Origin: Kitasatospora sp. MAP5-34 | GTDB taxonomy: Bacteria > Actinomycetota > Actinomycetes > Streptomycetales > Streptomycetaceae | Assembly: GCF_029894335.1 (NCBI RefSeq) | Contig: NZ_JARXZC010000012.1 | Coordinates: 62,001-126,000 of the forward strand | Direction: 5' to 3' | Length of the DNA: 64,000 nt | Shown: positions 51,100 through 59,902 of the stretch, piece by piece | How positions within the stretch are numbered: the stretch's first letter is position 1 | Layout of the letters: every line of letters begins with the position of its first letter | The notes under the pieces: model-generated | Told to the model about the DNA's origin: nothing | The model's input: only the letters and a program-made list of their open reading frames with translations | Databases searched by the model: none | Made by a program: the position numbers and the translations under genes

Positions 51100-52401
51100 T
51101 CAGCCCGTGAGAAGGACCACATCCACGGTGCTGTCAGCCGGTACGGAGGTGACGGACTCCGGTACGACGATCAGGCAGTTGGCCTTCGCGAGCGCACCGA
51201 CAAGGTGCGAGCCCTCGCCGCCGATCGGCCGGACGAAGCCGTCGGAGTACCAGCCGCGCAGGAACTGCCGCCGCCCGGCCGGGGAGCGCAGTTCGGCGGC
51301 GCAGACCGCCCGGACGACCGGCCGGTGGATGTCGGGGGCGCCGAGCATGGTCCGGATCACCGGGCGGACGAAGAGCTCGAAGGAGATGTACGCGCTGACC
51401 GGGTTGCCGGGGAGGGCCAGCAGCGGGACGCCGTCGCCGATCCGCCCGAACCCCTGCGGCTTGCCGGGCTGCATCCGCAGCCGCCGGAAGTCCACGCCGC
51501 CGTACGACTCGAAGACCTCCTTGACCACGTCGTACGCACCGACGCTGACCCCGCCGCTGGTGACGATCAGGTCGGCCCGGCCGAACTGGTCCTCCAGGAC
51601 GGCCCGCAGGACCGCCGCGTCGTCGGGTACGCCGCCGACGCGGTAGGCGATGGCTCCGGCGTCCAGGGCGGCGGCGGTGAGGGTGAAGCTGTTCGAGTCG
51701 GAGATCTGGCCGGGGCCGACCGGGTCGCCGGGCTGGACGAGTTCGCTGCCGGTGGAGAGCACCACGACGCGCGGGCGCGGACGGACCCGGACGGTGCCCC
51801 GGCCGATCGCGGCGAGCAGCCCGAGCTGAGTGGGGCCGAGCAGGGTCCCGGCGGTGAGGACTTCGTCCCCGGTGGCGATGTCGCTGCCCCGGCGGCGGAT
51901 GTGGGCGCCCTCGGAGACCGGCTGGAGCACCCGGACCTCCTCGTCCGCGACCGGCGCGCCCATGCTGTCGGCGGCCCGGCCGGTGCCGGTGCCGCCGTCC
52001 GTCCACTCGACGGGGGCGACGGCCTCCGCGCCGGGCGGCATCGGGGCACCGGTCATGATCCGGGCGGCCTGGCCGGGGCCGACCTTGGGGAGATCACCCG
52101 CGCCCGCCGCGATGTCACCGATCACGGTGAGCACCGAGGGGTACTGCGAGGTGGCGCCCACGGTGTCGGCGGTGCGGACGGCGTAACCGTCCATCGAGCT
52201 GTTGTCGAAGGGCGGCAGATCACCGGTGGCGACCACGTCCTCGACCAGCCGGCAGCCCTGCGCGTCGAGCAGTTGCAGCTCGATCGCGGGCAGCGGGGTG
52301 ATCTGCCCGAGGACGTCGGCGAGGTGCTCGTCGACCGTCCACATACGCGGGACCGGGCCCTCGGACTCCGTGCAGCAGCTGCTCTCCGTGGACCCGGTCA
52401 T
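51100..52401 (-). CDS. moeA: MoeA/gephyrin-like molybdopterin molybdotransferase (Glp)
   Basis: The 433-aa protein has [14 protein letters not shown] (about residue 58), [15 protein letters not shown], the MPT-binding domain with [10 protein letters not shown] and [14 protein letters not shown], and [18 protein letters not shown]. It inserts molybdate into adenylated molybdopterin. In Corynebacterium the equivalent gephyrin-like protein Glp also binds FtsZ and the membrane receptor GlpR; the neighbouring sepX makes this the likely counterpart. The ATG at 52401 gives an extra N-terminal stretch with two adjacent Cys ([10 protein letters not shown]); an internal start near MWTVDEHL is possible. 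galU is 25 bp upstream. Confidence 0.92.
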   Translation of the reverse strand: MTGSTESSCCTESEGPVPRMWTVDEHLADVLGQITPLPAIELQLLDAQGCRLVEDVVATGDLPPFDNSSMDGYAVRTADTVGATSQYPSVLTVIGDIAAGAGDLPKVGPGQAARIMTGAPMPPGAEAVAPVEWTDGGTGTGRAADSMGAPVADEEVRVLQPVSEGAHIRRRGSDIATGDEVLTAGTLLGPTQLGLLAAIGRGTVRVRPRPRVVVLSTGSELVQPGDPVGPGQISDSNSFTLTAAALDAGAIAYRVGGVPDDAAVLRAVLEDQFGRADLIVTSGGVSVGAYDVVKEVFESYGGVDFRRLRMQPGKPQGFGRIGDGVPLLALPGNPVSAYISFELFVRPVIRTMLGAPDIHRPVVRAVCAAELRSPAGRRQFLRGWYSDGFVRPIGGEGSHLVGALAKANCLIVVPESVTSVPADSTVDVVLLTG

Positions 52402-52426
52402 CGCCTCACACTCGCAATCTAAGTCG

Positions 52427-53347
52427 TCAGCCCTGCATCTCGGTGGCCACGAACTCCTTGAGGAAGGACCGGAAGTCCGGACCAAGGTCCTCGCGCTCGC
52501 AGGCCAGTCGGACGATAGCGCGAAGGTAGTCCGCGCGGTCGCCCGTGTCATAACGGCGGCCCTTGAAGAGCACACCGTGCACCGGACCGCCGGCCGTCTC
52601 GTCACGGGTGGCGAGCTCGCGCAGGGCGTCGGTGAGCTGGATCTCGCCGCCACGGCCGGGCGGGGTCTCGCGCAGCACGTCGAAGACGGCCGGGTCGAGG
52701 ATGTAGCGGCCGATCACGGCGTAGTTCGACGGGGCGTCAGCCGTCTCGGGCTTCTCGACCAGGTCGGTGATCCGGAAGACGTCCTCGCCGAAGCCGTTCG
52801 CCTTGACGGCGGCGCAGCCGTACAGGTGGATCTGCGCGGGGTCGACCTCCATCAGCGCGACGACCGAGCCGCCGAGCTCCTGCTGCACCTCGATCATGCG
52901 GGCCAGCAGCGGGTCGCGCGGGTCGATCAGGTCGTCACCGAGCAGGACGGCGAACGGCTGGCCGGCCACGTGCTGTTCGGCGACCGAGACGGCGTGGCCG
53001 AGGCCCTTGGGGTCGCCCTGGCGGACGTAGTGCATGTTGGCGAGGTCGACGGACTCCTGGACGCGGCGCAGCCGGTCGAGGTCGCCCTTGCGGGAGAGCA
53101 GCTCCTCCAGCTCGTACGCGCGGTCGAAGTGGTCCTCCAGCGCGCGCTTGTTGCGGCCGGTGACCATCAGTATGTCGGAGAGCCCGGCGGCGGCCGCCTC
53201 CTCCACGACGTACTGGATGGCCGGCTTGTCGACGACCGGCAGCATCTCCTTGGGGGTCGCCTTGGTGGCCGGCAGGAAGCGGGTACCCAGCCCTGCGGCG
53301 GGCACCACGGCCTTGGTGACAGGGATGCGGGCGTTCGTCTGCGTCAT
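52427..53347 (-). CDS. galU: UTP-glucose-1-phosphate uridylyltransferase
   Basis: The 306-aa protein opens with VVPAAGLGTRFLPATKATPK and has EMLPVVDKPAIQYVVEEAAA, GHAVSVAEQHV, LVEKPETADAPSNYAVIGRY and GGEIQLTDAL. This is the GalU pattern for making UDP-glucose from UTP and glucose-1-phosphate. UDP-glucose supplies surface glycans and the GalT reaction encoded at 6656-7777. The ATG at 53347 is clear. It heads the galU-moeA-moaC-mog-rimJ-sepX series. Confidence 0.95.
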   Translation of the reverse strand: MTQTNARIPVTKAVVPAAGLGTRFLPATKATPKEMLPVVDKPAIQYVVEEAAAAGLSDILMVTGRNKRALEDHFDRAYELEELLSRKGDLDRLRRVQESVDLANMHYVRQGDPKGLGHAVSVAEQHVAGQPFAVLLGDDLIDPRDPLLARMIEVQQELGGSVVALMEVDPAQIHLYGCAAVKANGFGEDVFRITDLVEKPETADAPSNYAVIGRYILDPAVFDVLRETPPGRGGEIQLTDALRELATRDETAGGPVHGVLFKGRRYDTGDRADYLRAIVRLACEREDLGPDFRSFLKEFVATEMQG

Positions 53348-53417
53348 GCGTCGACCTTACTAAGGCGCGATTCCGCCGAGCCGAGGGCAGGGTTGACCAG
53401 AGATGAATCCCAACCGG

Positions 53418-54380
53418 TCAGGATCCCCCCTCACGCGTGACGGTCACAGCGGAAGCGGTGTGGGCGGTACTGACGGAGGAGCGGGCGGCCCCTCCGGCAC
53501 AGACGGACAGATTACCGGTGATTTCCGGAGCTTCGTCCGCCGTGTCCCCTGCTGCGCCGTGGGCCTTGTCCCGCACGGCCGAGCCCGGCTCGTCGAGGGC
53601 GCTGACGTGCTCGAGCGGGTGCCCGCGCGGGTGCTCGTCCGGGTGGTCCCGTGGTCCCTCGCCGGTGCCGCGCCAGCAGTCGCCGCCCGCCGCGCGGGCC
53701 CTGGCCAGGGCGAGGTCGGCGGCGCGCAGCAGCAGGGCGGCGTGGCCGCCGTCGCCGGGCAGTACCGCGATGCCGACGGCCGCCGTCAGCCCGTTGCCGC
53801 CGACCGGGCGGCTCGGTTCGGGCCCGGCGGCCGACCAGTCCAGCAGGCGGTGCCGCCGGACCGACCAGCAGAGCCGCTCGGCGACGTGCACCGCGCCGTC
53901 GAAGCCGGTGTCCGGCAGGACGACCAGGAACTCCTCGCCGCCGTAACGGGCGAGGGTGTCGGTGCGCCGGATCTCCACGCCGAGGCGCTGGGCGAGGTCC
54001 CGGAGTATCGTTCCGGCCCGGCCGCGCCCGTGTTCGGCGACGATCGCGTCGAACCCGGCGATCTCCAGCATCAGCAGGGCGAGCGGCGGCGGCTCCTCGC
54101 CGTGGTCGGCCCGGCGGGTCCGCTCCACCTCCCGGCCCAGGGTGAGCTGGAGGTGGCGGTAGTTCCACACGCCGGTGAGCGGGTCGCAGGAGGCGGTGCG
54201 CTGCAGGGTCGCCCGTTCGACCTCCAACTCGGCGATCTGCTGCCGGAGTACGGCCTCCCGCTGCCCCGCGCCCGCCGCGACCCGGCGCAGCCGCAGCCCG
54301 GCCACCGCCGCCGTGGCCAGCGCGGGAGCGCTGAGCAGGGCGAGGGCCTGGACCAGGAGTGGGCTGGATGGGCTGGACAT
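53418..54380 (-). CDS. Membrane-anchored GGDEF-domain protein with altered substrate-site residues
   Basis: The 320-aa protein has one N-terminal helix (about residues 8-30), a short coiled coil (QREAVLRQQIAELEVERATL) and a GGDEF domain (about 65-225) with GGEEF at 147-151. The RxxD product-inhibition site is present (RRTD, 138-141) five residues before it. The usual DxDxFKxxND segment reads LEIAGFDAIVAEHGRGRAGT: the metal Asp is Glu, and the guanine-binding Asn and Asp appear missing. It may bind cyclic di-GMP at the RxxD site rather than make it, or have weak activity. The C-terminal 80 residues are low complexity. ATG 54380 is chosen because the membrane helix follows. Confidence 0.8.
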   Translation of the reverse strand: MSSPSSPLLVQALALLSAPALATAAVAGLRLRRVAAGAGQREAVLRQQIAELEVERATLQRTASCDPLTGVWNYRHLQLTLGREVERTRRADHGEEPPPLALLMLEIAGFDAIVAEHGRGRAGTILRDLAQRLGVEIRRTDTLARYGGEEFLVVLPDTGFDGAVHVAERLCWSVRRHRLLDWSAAGPEPSRPVGGNGLTAAVGIAVLPGDGGHAALLLRAADLALARARAAGGDCWRGTGEGPRDHPDEHPRGHPLEHVSALDEPGSAVRDKAHGAAGDTADEAPEITGNLSVCAGGAARSSVSTAHTASAVTVTREGGS

Positions 54381-54493
54381 ACCGGTTCCCTTCCACGTGT
54401 CAGGTTGCGTGCGAGCTGCGTACGGGCCGCGTGTCAGGCTCTGCTCGGTCGGCGAGCGCGCCGAGGGAGCGGAACAGGACAGAGGAGCATCCA

Positions 54494-55075
54494 TTGCACA
54501 ACGAGAAGCGCGAGTTGAGGTCACGCCTGCTGACGGACCGCCGAGAGCTGCCCCCCGAATGGCGTGAAACCGCCGCCGCCGCTCTCGCGGAGCACGCGGC
54601 CGGGCTCGCCGAACCGGGCCGTACCGTCGCCGCGTACGTCTCGGTCGGCACCGAACCGGGCACCCGGCCGCTGCTGGACGCGCTCCGCGCCCGGGGCGTA
54701 CGGGTGCTGCTGCCCGTCCTGCTGCCCGACAACGACCTGGACTGGGCCGAGTACCAGGGCGCCGGGCAGCTCGCCCCGGCCGGGCGCGGGCTGCTGGAGC
54801 CGACCGCGCCCCGGCTCGGGCCGGGGGCGGTCACCGAGGCCGCGCTGGTGCTGCTGCCCGGCCTGGCGGTGGACCGCCGGGGCCGGCGGCTGGGCCGGGG
54901 CGGCGGCAGCTACGACCGGGTGCTGGCCCGGCTCGCGGCGGCCGGGGCGCAGCCGGTACTGGTGACGCTGCTCTACCCGCAGGAGCTGCTGGACGAGGTG
55001 CCCGCCGAGCCGCACGATCTGCCCGTGGACGCGGCGGTCACCCCGTCGGGGGTCGTCTGGATCAACCCGCGCTGA
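54494..55075 (+). CDS. 5-formyltetrahydrofolate cyclo-ligase
   Basis: The 193-aa protein has the family order: basic N-terminal helix (NEKRELRSRLLTDRR), AAYVSVGTEPGTRPLLDALR, RVLLPVLLP and the ATP/folate loop GRRLGRGGGSYDRVLARL (about residues 136-153). It converts 5-formyl-THF with ATP to 5,10-methenyl-THF. The TTG at 54494 is chosen because GAGGAG lies seven bases upstream and the protein begins at the usual place. Its last 14 bases overlap the convergent penicillin-acylase gene. Confidence 0.92.
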   Translation: MHNEKRELRSRLLTDRRELPPEWRETAAAALAEHAAGLAEPGRTVAAYVSVGTEPGTRPLLDALRARGVRVLLPVLLPDNDLDWAEYQGAGQLAPAGRGLLEPTAPRLGPGAVTEAALVLLPGLAVDRRGRRLGRGGGSYDRVLARLAAAGAQPVLVTLLYPQELLDEVPAEPHDLPVDAAVTPSGVVWINPR

Positions 55076-57788
55076 GCACCAGCTTGTTCTTGGTGGCCTG
55101 CTCGACCTTGTCGGCCGAGTAGGCCCAGGGCAGCAGCACGCCCTTGGCCCAGAGGGCGGTCTGGTCGTCGTAGTTGGGGTCGAAGGCGTGCCCGGAGGCA
55201 CCGCCGACGTTGATCCAGCGCGAGGCGTTGAAGTCGCCCAGGTCGACCACCATCCGCATCGACGGCACCCAGTCGACCTCGTACCCGGCGGCGGCGTTCC
55301 AGCCGGACGCGTTGACCGCCGCCGAGCCGCCGTCGAGCTGGTACGGGCCCCGGTTGAGGAGCTTGTGCACCAGGCCGGACGCGATCGAGGAGTTGTCCGT
55401 GCCGAGGGTCTGCTCCTTGAGGGTCAGCGTGTGCAGCCGGCCCCAGCTCCAGGTCGAGATGTCCTTGCTGAGCTTCGAGGTGAGGTCCTGGCGGGCGTTC
55501 TTCATCGCCTCGGCGAGCAGGTTGGCCAACCCGTGCTGCGGGCGGTGGTCGGAGTCGATGTAGTCCCACCAGCTGCTCTGCGGATTGGCGAGCTGCTGGC
55601 GCACGACCTCCGTCCAGCGGTCGCCGCCGTCCGGCTGGGCCTTGGAGGGGGCCCGGGTGCCGCACTGGGTGACGGTGACGGTGTTGTTCAGCGCGTCGTC
55701 GGGCATCGTCGGGTCGCTCTTCTGACGGACCAGCAGGCAGTCGCCCTTGGCCCGCAGGTCGGCCGGGAACTTCTGGCCGAAGGCGAGGATCAGCAGCTGG
55801 CGCCAGACGCCGTTGTAGTAGGCAGCGGCGGCCGAGGAGGCGTCCTGGTGGTAGTTCCAGTCCTTCAGCAGGTTCTGCGCCTCACGGACGTACGGGTCGG
55901 TGATGTTGACCTTGAGCAGCAGCGGGACCAGGGTCTGCGCCATCACGCTGGTGTTGTCCAGCTGCATCTGCTGCATGTCGTCCGGCGAGATCTTGCCGCC
56001 GTTCTTGAGGCGGCTCTCGATCTGGTCGGTGATCTCCTTGGCCCGGGTGCCGTACTCCCAGTCGGTGGTGAGCAGGTACGGGTAGGTCGGGTCGACCACG
56101 GCCTGGTTGGCGGTGACGATGTAGCCGCTGGCCGGGTTGTAGCTGTAGGGCAGCGCGGTGAACGGGACCGGGTCCGGCTTCCAGTTGTAGGAGGAGTCCC
56201 AGCCGGGGGCGGGGTAACGGCCGTCGCCCTTGCCGCGGATCGGGATCACGCCGGGGGCCTGGTACCCGATGTTGCCCTGGGTGTCGGCGTAGATCAGGTT
56301 CTGCGCGGGGACGGCGAAGTCCTTGGCGGCGCCCCGGAAGTCGCTCCAGTTGGCGGCCCGGTCCAGCTCGAAGACGGCGTCCATGGTGTTGCCGGGCTTG
56401 AGGGCCGTCCACTGCAGCGCGACGCCGTAGCCGGACGCGCGGTCCGGCGCGGCGTTGCCGACGGGGGCGTACTTGCCGATGTCCTGCTGCTCGGTGCTCT
56501 GGTCCGAGATCAGCGGGCCGTCCTTGGTGGTGCGGACGGTGATGGTGCGGTCGGCGCCGCCGGCCACCTTGATGGTCTCCTTGCGGCTGTCGAAGTTCAC
56601 GTTCTGGCCGTCCACCAGGTAGGTGTCCGGGCCGGTGACCTTCTCCAGGTAGAGGTCGGCGACGTCGGCGCCGAGGTTGGTGAAGCCCCAGGAGATGTTC
56701 TGGTTGTGGCCGATCACCACGCCGGGCATGCCCGCGAAGGTGAACCCGGTGACGTCGTACCCGCAGCTCGGGCCGACCGTCCGGCAGTGCAGGCCCATCT
56801 GGTACCAGACCGAGGGCAGCTCGGGCCCCAGGTGCGGGTCGTTGGCCATCAGCGGCTTGCCGGTGGTGGTGTGGCTGCCGGCCACCACCCAGGAGTTGGA
56901 GCCGATGCCCTGGCCCTGCGGGCCGAGCAGCTGCGGCATGCCCGCCATGTTGTCCGAGAGGCCCTGCATCAGCGCCTGGGTGGTGGCCCGGCCCTGCGCG
57001 AGCGAGGAGGACGGCGGCGGGGTGGCCGAGCCGTCGGCGGGCTTGTAGGTGCCGTCGACGACCTTGCCGGTCTGCTTCACGATGGTGCCGTTACGGGCGT
57101 ACGGGTAGTCCGGGTAGAGCTGGGCGATCTTGTCCGGGGTGAAGTCCTGGGACAGCAGCGAGCGGTCGATCTCCTCCTGCAGGTTGCCCGAGAGGCTCCA
57201 GGCCATCGCCTTCAACCAGGCGACCGAGTCGACCGGCGTCCACTGCTCGGGCTTGTAGCCGCCGTGCACCGCGCCGAGCAGGGTGTACTCCACCGAGGCG
57301 CTGGCACCACCGGGGTGCTGGGCGAGCCAGGCGTTCACGCCGTCCGAGTAGGCCTGCAGGTTCTTCTTGGTCTCGGCGGAGAGCTTGGTGTCGTACTCCT
57401 GCTGCGCGACCCGGCGCCAGCCCATGGTGCGCAGGAAGGTGTCGGTGTCGACCTGGCTCGATCCGAACATCTCGGAGAGCCGGCCGGAGGTGATGTGCCG
57501 GCGGACGTCCATCTCCCAGAACCGGTCCTGGGCCTGGACGTAGCCCTGGGCGCGGAACAGGTCGGCGGAGGTGTCGGCGTACAGCTGCGGGATGCCGTTG
57601 GCGTCCCGCTTCACGTCGACGGGGGCGGACATGCCGGCCACCGTGACGCTGCCCGCCACCTCCGGGAACGAGGCCCGGACGGTGCTCACGGCCCAGTACC
57701 CGCCGCCGCCCACACCGGCGACCAGCAGGACCACCAGTAGGAGCACGAACAGACGGGCGCGCCGGAACTTCTTCTTCGAGCGGGGCAT
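55062..57788 (-). CDS. Penicillin acylase-family Ntn hydrolase
   Basis: The 908-aa protein has a basic N-terminus and a signal anchor (residues 11-34). The Ntn-hydrolase precursor domain follows, with the autocleavage point at GIG/SNSW; Ser297 would be the N-terminal nucleophile of the beta chain. Other family marks are RDANGIPQLYADT, AQDRFWEMDVRRH, ANDPHLGPELPSVWYQ and WGFTNLGADVADLYLEKV. Members cleave amide bonds of beta-lactams, acyl-homoserine lactones or lipopeptide acyl chains at the cell surface; the substrate here is open. The ATG at 57788 is clear. It overlaps the cyclo-ligase gene by 14 bp tail to tail. Confidence 0.9.
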   Translation of the reverse strand: MPRSKKKFRRARLFVLLLVVLLVAGVGGGGYWAVSTVRASFPEVAGSVTVAGMSAPVDVKRDANGIPQLYADTSADLFRAQGYVQAQDRFWEMDVRRHITSGRLSEMFGSSQVDTDTFLRTMGWRRVAQQEYDTKLSAETKKNLQAYSDGVNAWLAQHPGGASASVEYTLLGAVHGGYKPEQWTPVDSVAWLKAMAWSLSGNLQEEIDRSLLSQDFTPDKIAQLYPDYPYARNGTIVKQTGKVVDGTYKPADGSATPPPSSSLAQGRATTQALMQGLSDNMAGMPQLLGPQGQGIGSNSWVVAGSHTTTGKPLMANDPHLGPELPSVWYQMGLHCRTVGPSCGYDVTGFTFAGMPGVVIGHNQNISWGFTNLGADVADLYLEKVTGPDTYLVDGQNVNFDSRKETIKVAGGADRTITVRTTKDGPLISDQSTEQQDIGKYAPVGNAAPDRASGYGVALQWTALKPGNTMDAVFELDRAANWSDFRGAAKDFAVPAQNLIYADTQGNIGYQAPGVIPIRGKGDGRYPAPGWDSSYNWKPDPVPFTALPYSYNPASGYIVTANQAVVDPTYPYLLTTDWEYGTRAKEITDQIESRLKNGGKISPDDMQQMQLDNTSVMAQTLVPLLLKVNITDPYVREAQNLLKDWNYHQDASSAAAAYYNGVWRQLLILAFGQKFPADLRAKGDCLLVRQKSDPTMPDDALNNTVTVTQCGTRAPSKAQPDGGDRWTEVVRQQLANPQSSWWDYIDSDHRPQHGLANLLAEAMKNARQDLTSKLSKDISTWSWGRLHTLTLKEQTLGTDNSSIASGLVHKLLNRGPYQLDGGSAAVNASGWNAAAGYEVDWVPSMRMVVDLGDFNASRWINVGGASGHAFDPNYDDQTALWAKGVLLPWAYSADKVEQATKNKLVLSAG

Positions 57789-58066
57789 CTGGTGGGTCCT
57801 TGGCTGGGGGGCGACGGCCGTGACAGGTCACCACATTAGGGCGACTCGGGTGGCGGACATGCACGGGGGACGTCCACGGTTGGATCAGGTGGACCCTATC
57901 GGGCCTTGCTGAGGGACAGCCGGTGACCACCTGATGATCACCGGGTCACCAAAGAGCAGGTAAAATGTTAGACTGAGTAACGAACTCGCGGCTCCGGGCG
58001 AAAGCCCCGGACTCGCGGGTTCCGCGACGCCTCCCTCGCCCGATCACTCCTCCGAGGTGCCACTGC
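57789..58066 (+). promoter_or_regulatory. Leader region of the antiporter gene with mutually exclusive hairpins
   Basis: TAAAAT (57961) and TAGACT (57969-57974) are good -10 candidates facing right. Downstream, TCGCGG occurs twice (57986-57991 and 58013-58018), and both can pair with the single CCGCGA at 58022-58027. A GAAA-capped hairpin (57993-58011) lies between. The two pairings exclude each other, as in a riboswitch or attenuator. I found no match to the known cyclic di-AMP riboswitch core. The left half (57789-57950) serves the divergent acylase gene and contains an inverted GGTGACC/GGTCACC pair. Confidence 0.4.
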
Positions 58067-59560
58067 GTGACCGTCGACCACCTGAACCGCCTCCTGCTCG
58101 AGTTCTCCGTGATCCTCCTGTTCGCGGTGGTCGCCGTGCGTTTCGCGACCCGCTCAGGGCTGCCCAGCCTGCTGATCTACCTCGGGATCGGCGTCGCCCT
58201 CGGCCAGAACGGCCTCGGCGTCACCTTCAACAACGCCGAGCTGACCCAGGTGCTCGGGTACGCGGCCCTGGTGGTGATCCTCGCCGAAGGCGGGCTCAAG
58301 ACCAGCCTGCGGGCCATCAAGCCGGTCCTGCCGGCCGCCACCGTGCTGGCCACCTTCGGCGTCGCGGTCAGCGTCTTCATCACCGCCGCCGGAGCCCACT
58401 GGCTCGGCGGCTTCGACTGGCGGGTCTCGCTGCTGCTCGGCGCGATCGTCTCGTCGACGGACGCGGCGGCGGTCTTCTCGGTGCTGCGGCTCGTCCCGCT
58501 GCCCGCCCGGCTGACCGGCCTGCTGGAGGCGGAGTCCGGCTTCAACGACGCGCCCGTGGTGATCCTGGTGGTCGCCTTCGCCACCACCGGACCGCTGGAC
58601 TCCTGGTACGTCCTGGTCGGCACGATCATCGGCGAGCTGGCCGTCGGCGCCACCGTCGGTTACGCGGTCGGCAAGCTCGGCTCGTACGCGGTGAAGCGGA
58701 TCGCGCTGCCCTCCTCCGGCCTCTACCCGATCGCCGTCATGTCGCTCGCGCTGCTGGCGTACGCGGGCGGCGCGCTGCTGCACGGCTCCGGCTTCCTCGC
58801 CGTCTACATCGCCGCCGTACTGCTCGGCAACGCCAAGCTGCCGCACGGCCCCGCCGTCCGGGGCTTCGCCGACGGGCTGGCCTGGATCGGGCAGATCGGC
58901 ATGTTCGTGGTGCTCGGCCTGCTCTGCAACCCCGACACCATGGGGTCGGCGATCGTGCCGGCGCTGGTCATCGGCGCCGTCCTGGTCTTCCTGGCCCGAC
59001 CGGTCTCGGTACTCCTGACGATGACACCGTTCCGGCTGCCCTGGCGCGAGCAGGCCCTGCTCAGCTGGGCCGGGCTGCGCGGGGCGGTGCCCATCGTGCT
59101 GGCGACCATCCCGCTGGTCGCCGACATCCCGCAGGCCCAGGAAGTCTTCAACATCGTCTTCATCCTGGTGGTCGTCTTCACCCTGCTCCAGGGCCCGACC
59201 CTGCCGTGGGTCGCCCGCCGGCTGCGGATCGGCGAGGGCTCGCTCGGACAGGACCTCGACATCGAGTCGGCCCCCCTGGAGCACCTGCACGGACAGCTGC
59301 TCTCGGTCTCGCTCTCCGGCACCTCCCGGATGTCGGGCGTCGAGGTCAGCGAACTGCGCCTGCCCGCCGGATCGGCCGTGACCCTGGTGGTCCGCGAGGG
59401 CACCAGCTTCGTACCGGACCGGGCCACGGTGCTGCGGGCCCACGACGAGCTGCTCGTGGTGACCACCGAGGAGGTCAGCGAGGTGGCCGAGCGACGGCTG
59501 CGCGCGGTGGACCAGGGTGGAAAGCTGGCCGGCTGGCTGCAGGGGCGCCAGGTGCACTGA
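58067..59560 (+). CDS. CPA1-type cation/proton antiporter with RCK_C domain
   Basis: The 497-aa protein has about twelve helices with SVILLFAVVAVRFATRSGLP, LLGAIVSSTDAAAVFSVLR (the acidic transport site), GLLEAESGFNDAPVVILVVA and WAGLRGAVPIVLATIPL. This is the NhaP2/CvrA K+/H+ antiporter pattern. A cytosolic RCK_C (TrkA_C) domain follows (about residues 400-480). RCK_C domains in actinomycete relatives bind cyclic di-AMP, so activity may be set by that nucleotide; this is inferred from the family. The GTG at 58067 is the start. A structured leader lies upstream. Confidence 0.88.
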   Translation: MTVDHLNRLLLEFSVILLFAVVAVRFATRSGLPSLLIYLGIGVALGQNGLGVTFNNAELTQVLGYAALVVILAEGGLKTSLRAIKPVLPAATVLATFGVAVSVFITAAGAHWLGGFDWRVSLLLGAIVSSTDAAAVFSVLRLVPLPARLTGLLEAESGFNDAPVVILVVAFATTGPLDSWYVLVGTIIGELAVGATVGYAVGKLGSYAVKRIALPSSGLYPIAVMSLALLAYAGGALLHGSGFLAVYIAAVLLGNAKLPHGPAVRGFADGLAWIGQIGMFVVLGLLCNPDTMGSAIVPALVIGAVLVFLARPVSVLLTMTPFRLPWREQALLSWAGLRGAVPIVLATIPLVADIPQAQEVFNIVFILVVVFTLLQGPTLPWVARRLRIGEGSLGQDLDIESAPLEHLHGQLLSVSLSGTSRMSGVEVSELRLPAGSAVTLVVREGTSFVPDRATVLRAHDELLVVTTEEVSEVAERRLRAVDQGGKLAGWLQGRQVH

Positions 59561-59902
59561 CCCGTGAGGTTGGGGGCAGGGGTCAGTACAGCTAGGGCAT
59601 GGGGAACGCCCTGGGTTCGTGTGTTTTGCGCTACGTTCACCTTCGGTTATCGGGGAAATTGCCCCAGATCACGTAGTATCAAGGGGAACTTCTGTATCGG
59701 CTGGTGAATCACACCGGCTGGGAACGACTGAACACCCGCAACATCTGCCTGAAGCAGAGTTGGCGCGACCGCTCGGCGGCTGCGGTCCGGGGCGAAAAGG
59801 CCCATCGGATCCGGTATCACCCCGGTCGACGCGCGAGAGGACGACTCTCGGCGCCGTCGGGGCCACCCATGCCCCGTCCGCGCTACCAGGCAGCAGGAAG
59901 GC
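59561..59902 (+). other. 342-bp intergenic region, probable long leader
   Basis: No convincing gene is present. The strand toward the MFS gene has TAGTAT at 59674-59679, a good -10 that would give a leader of about 215 bases. Small hairpins include AGGGC/GCCCT (59614-59632), GGGG/CCCC (59652-59665) and GAGAG/CTCTC near 59838. A short GTG frame at 59704 starts VNHTGWERLNTRN but has no ribosome site. I cannot assign a function to the leader. Confidence 0.35.

Noticed and set aside
57950..58066. Known cyclic di-AMP (ydaO-type) riboswitch upstream of the antiporter
   Set aside because: I looked for the conserved core and did not find it; only the competing hairpins are supported.
59704..59902. 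Short frame starting VNHTGWERLNTRN before the MFS gene
   Set aside because: There is no ribosome site, no recognisable family, and it overlaps the likely leader; coding is not supported.
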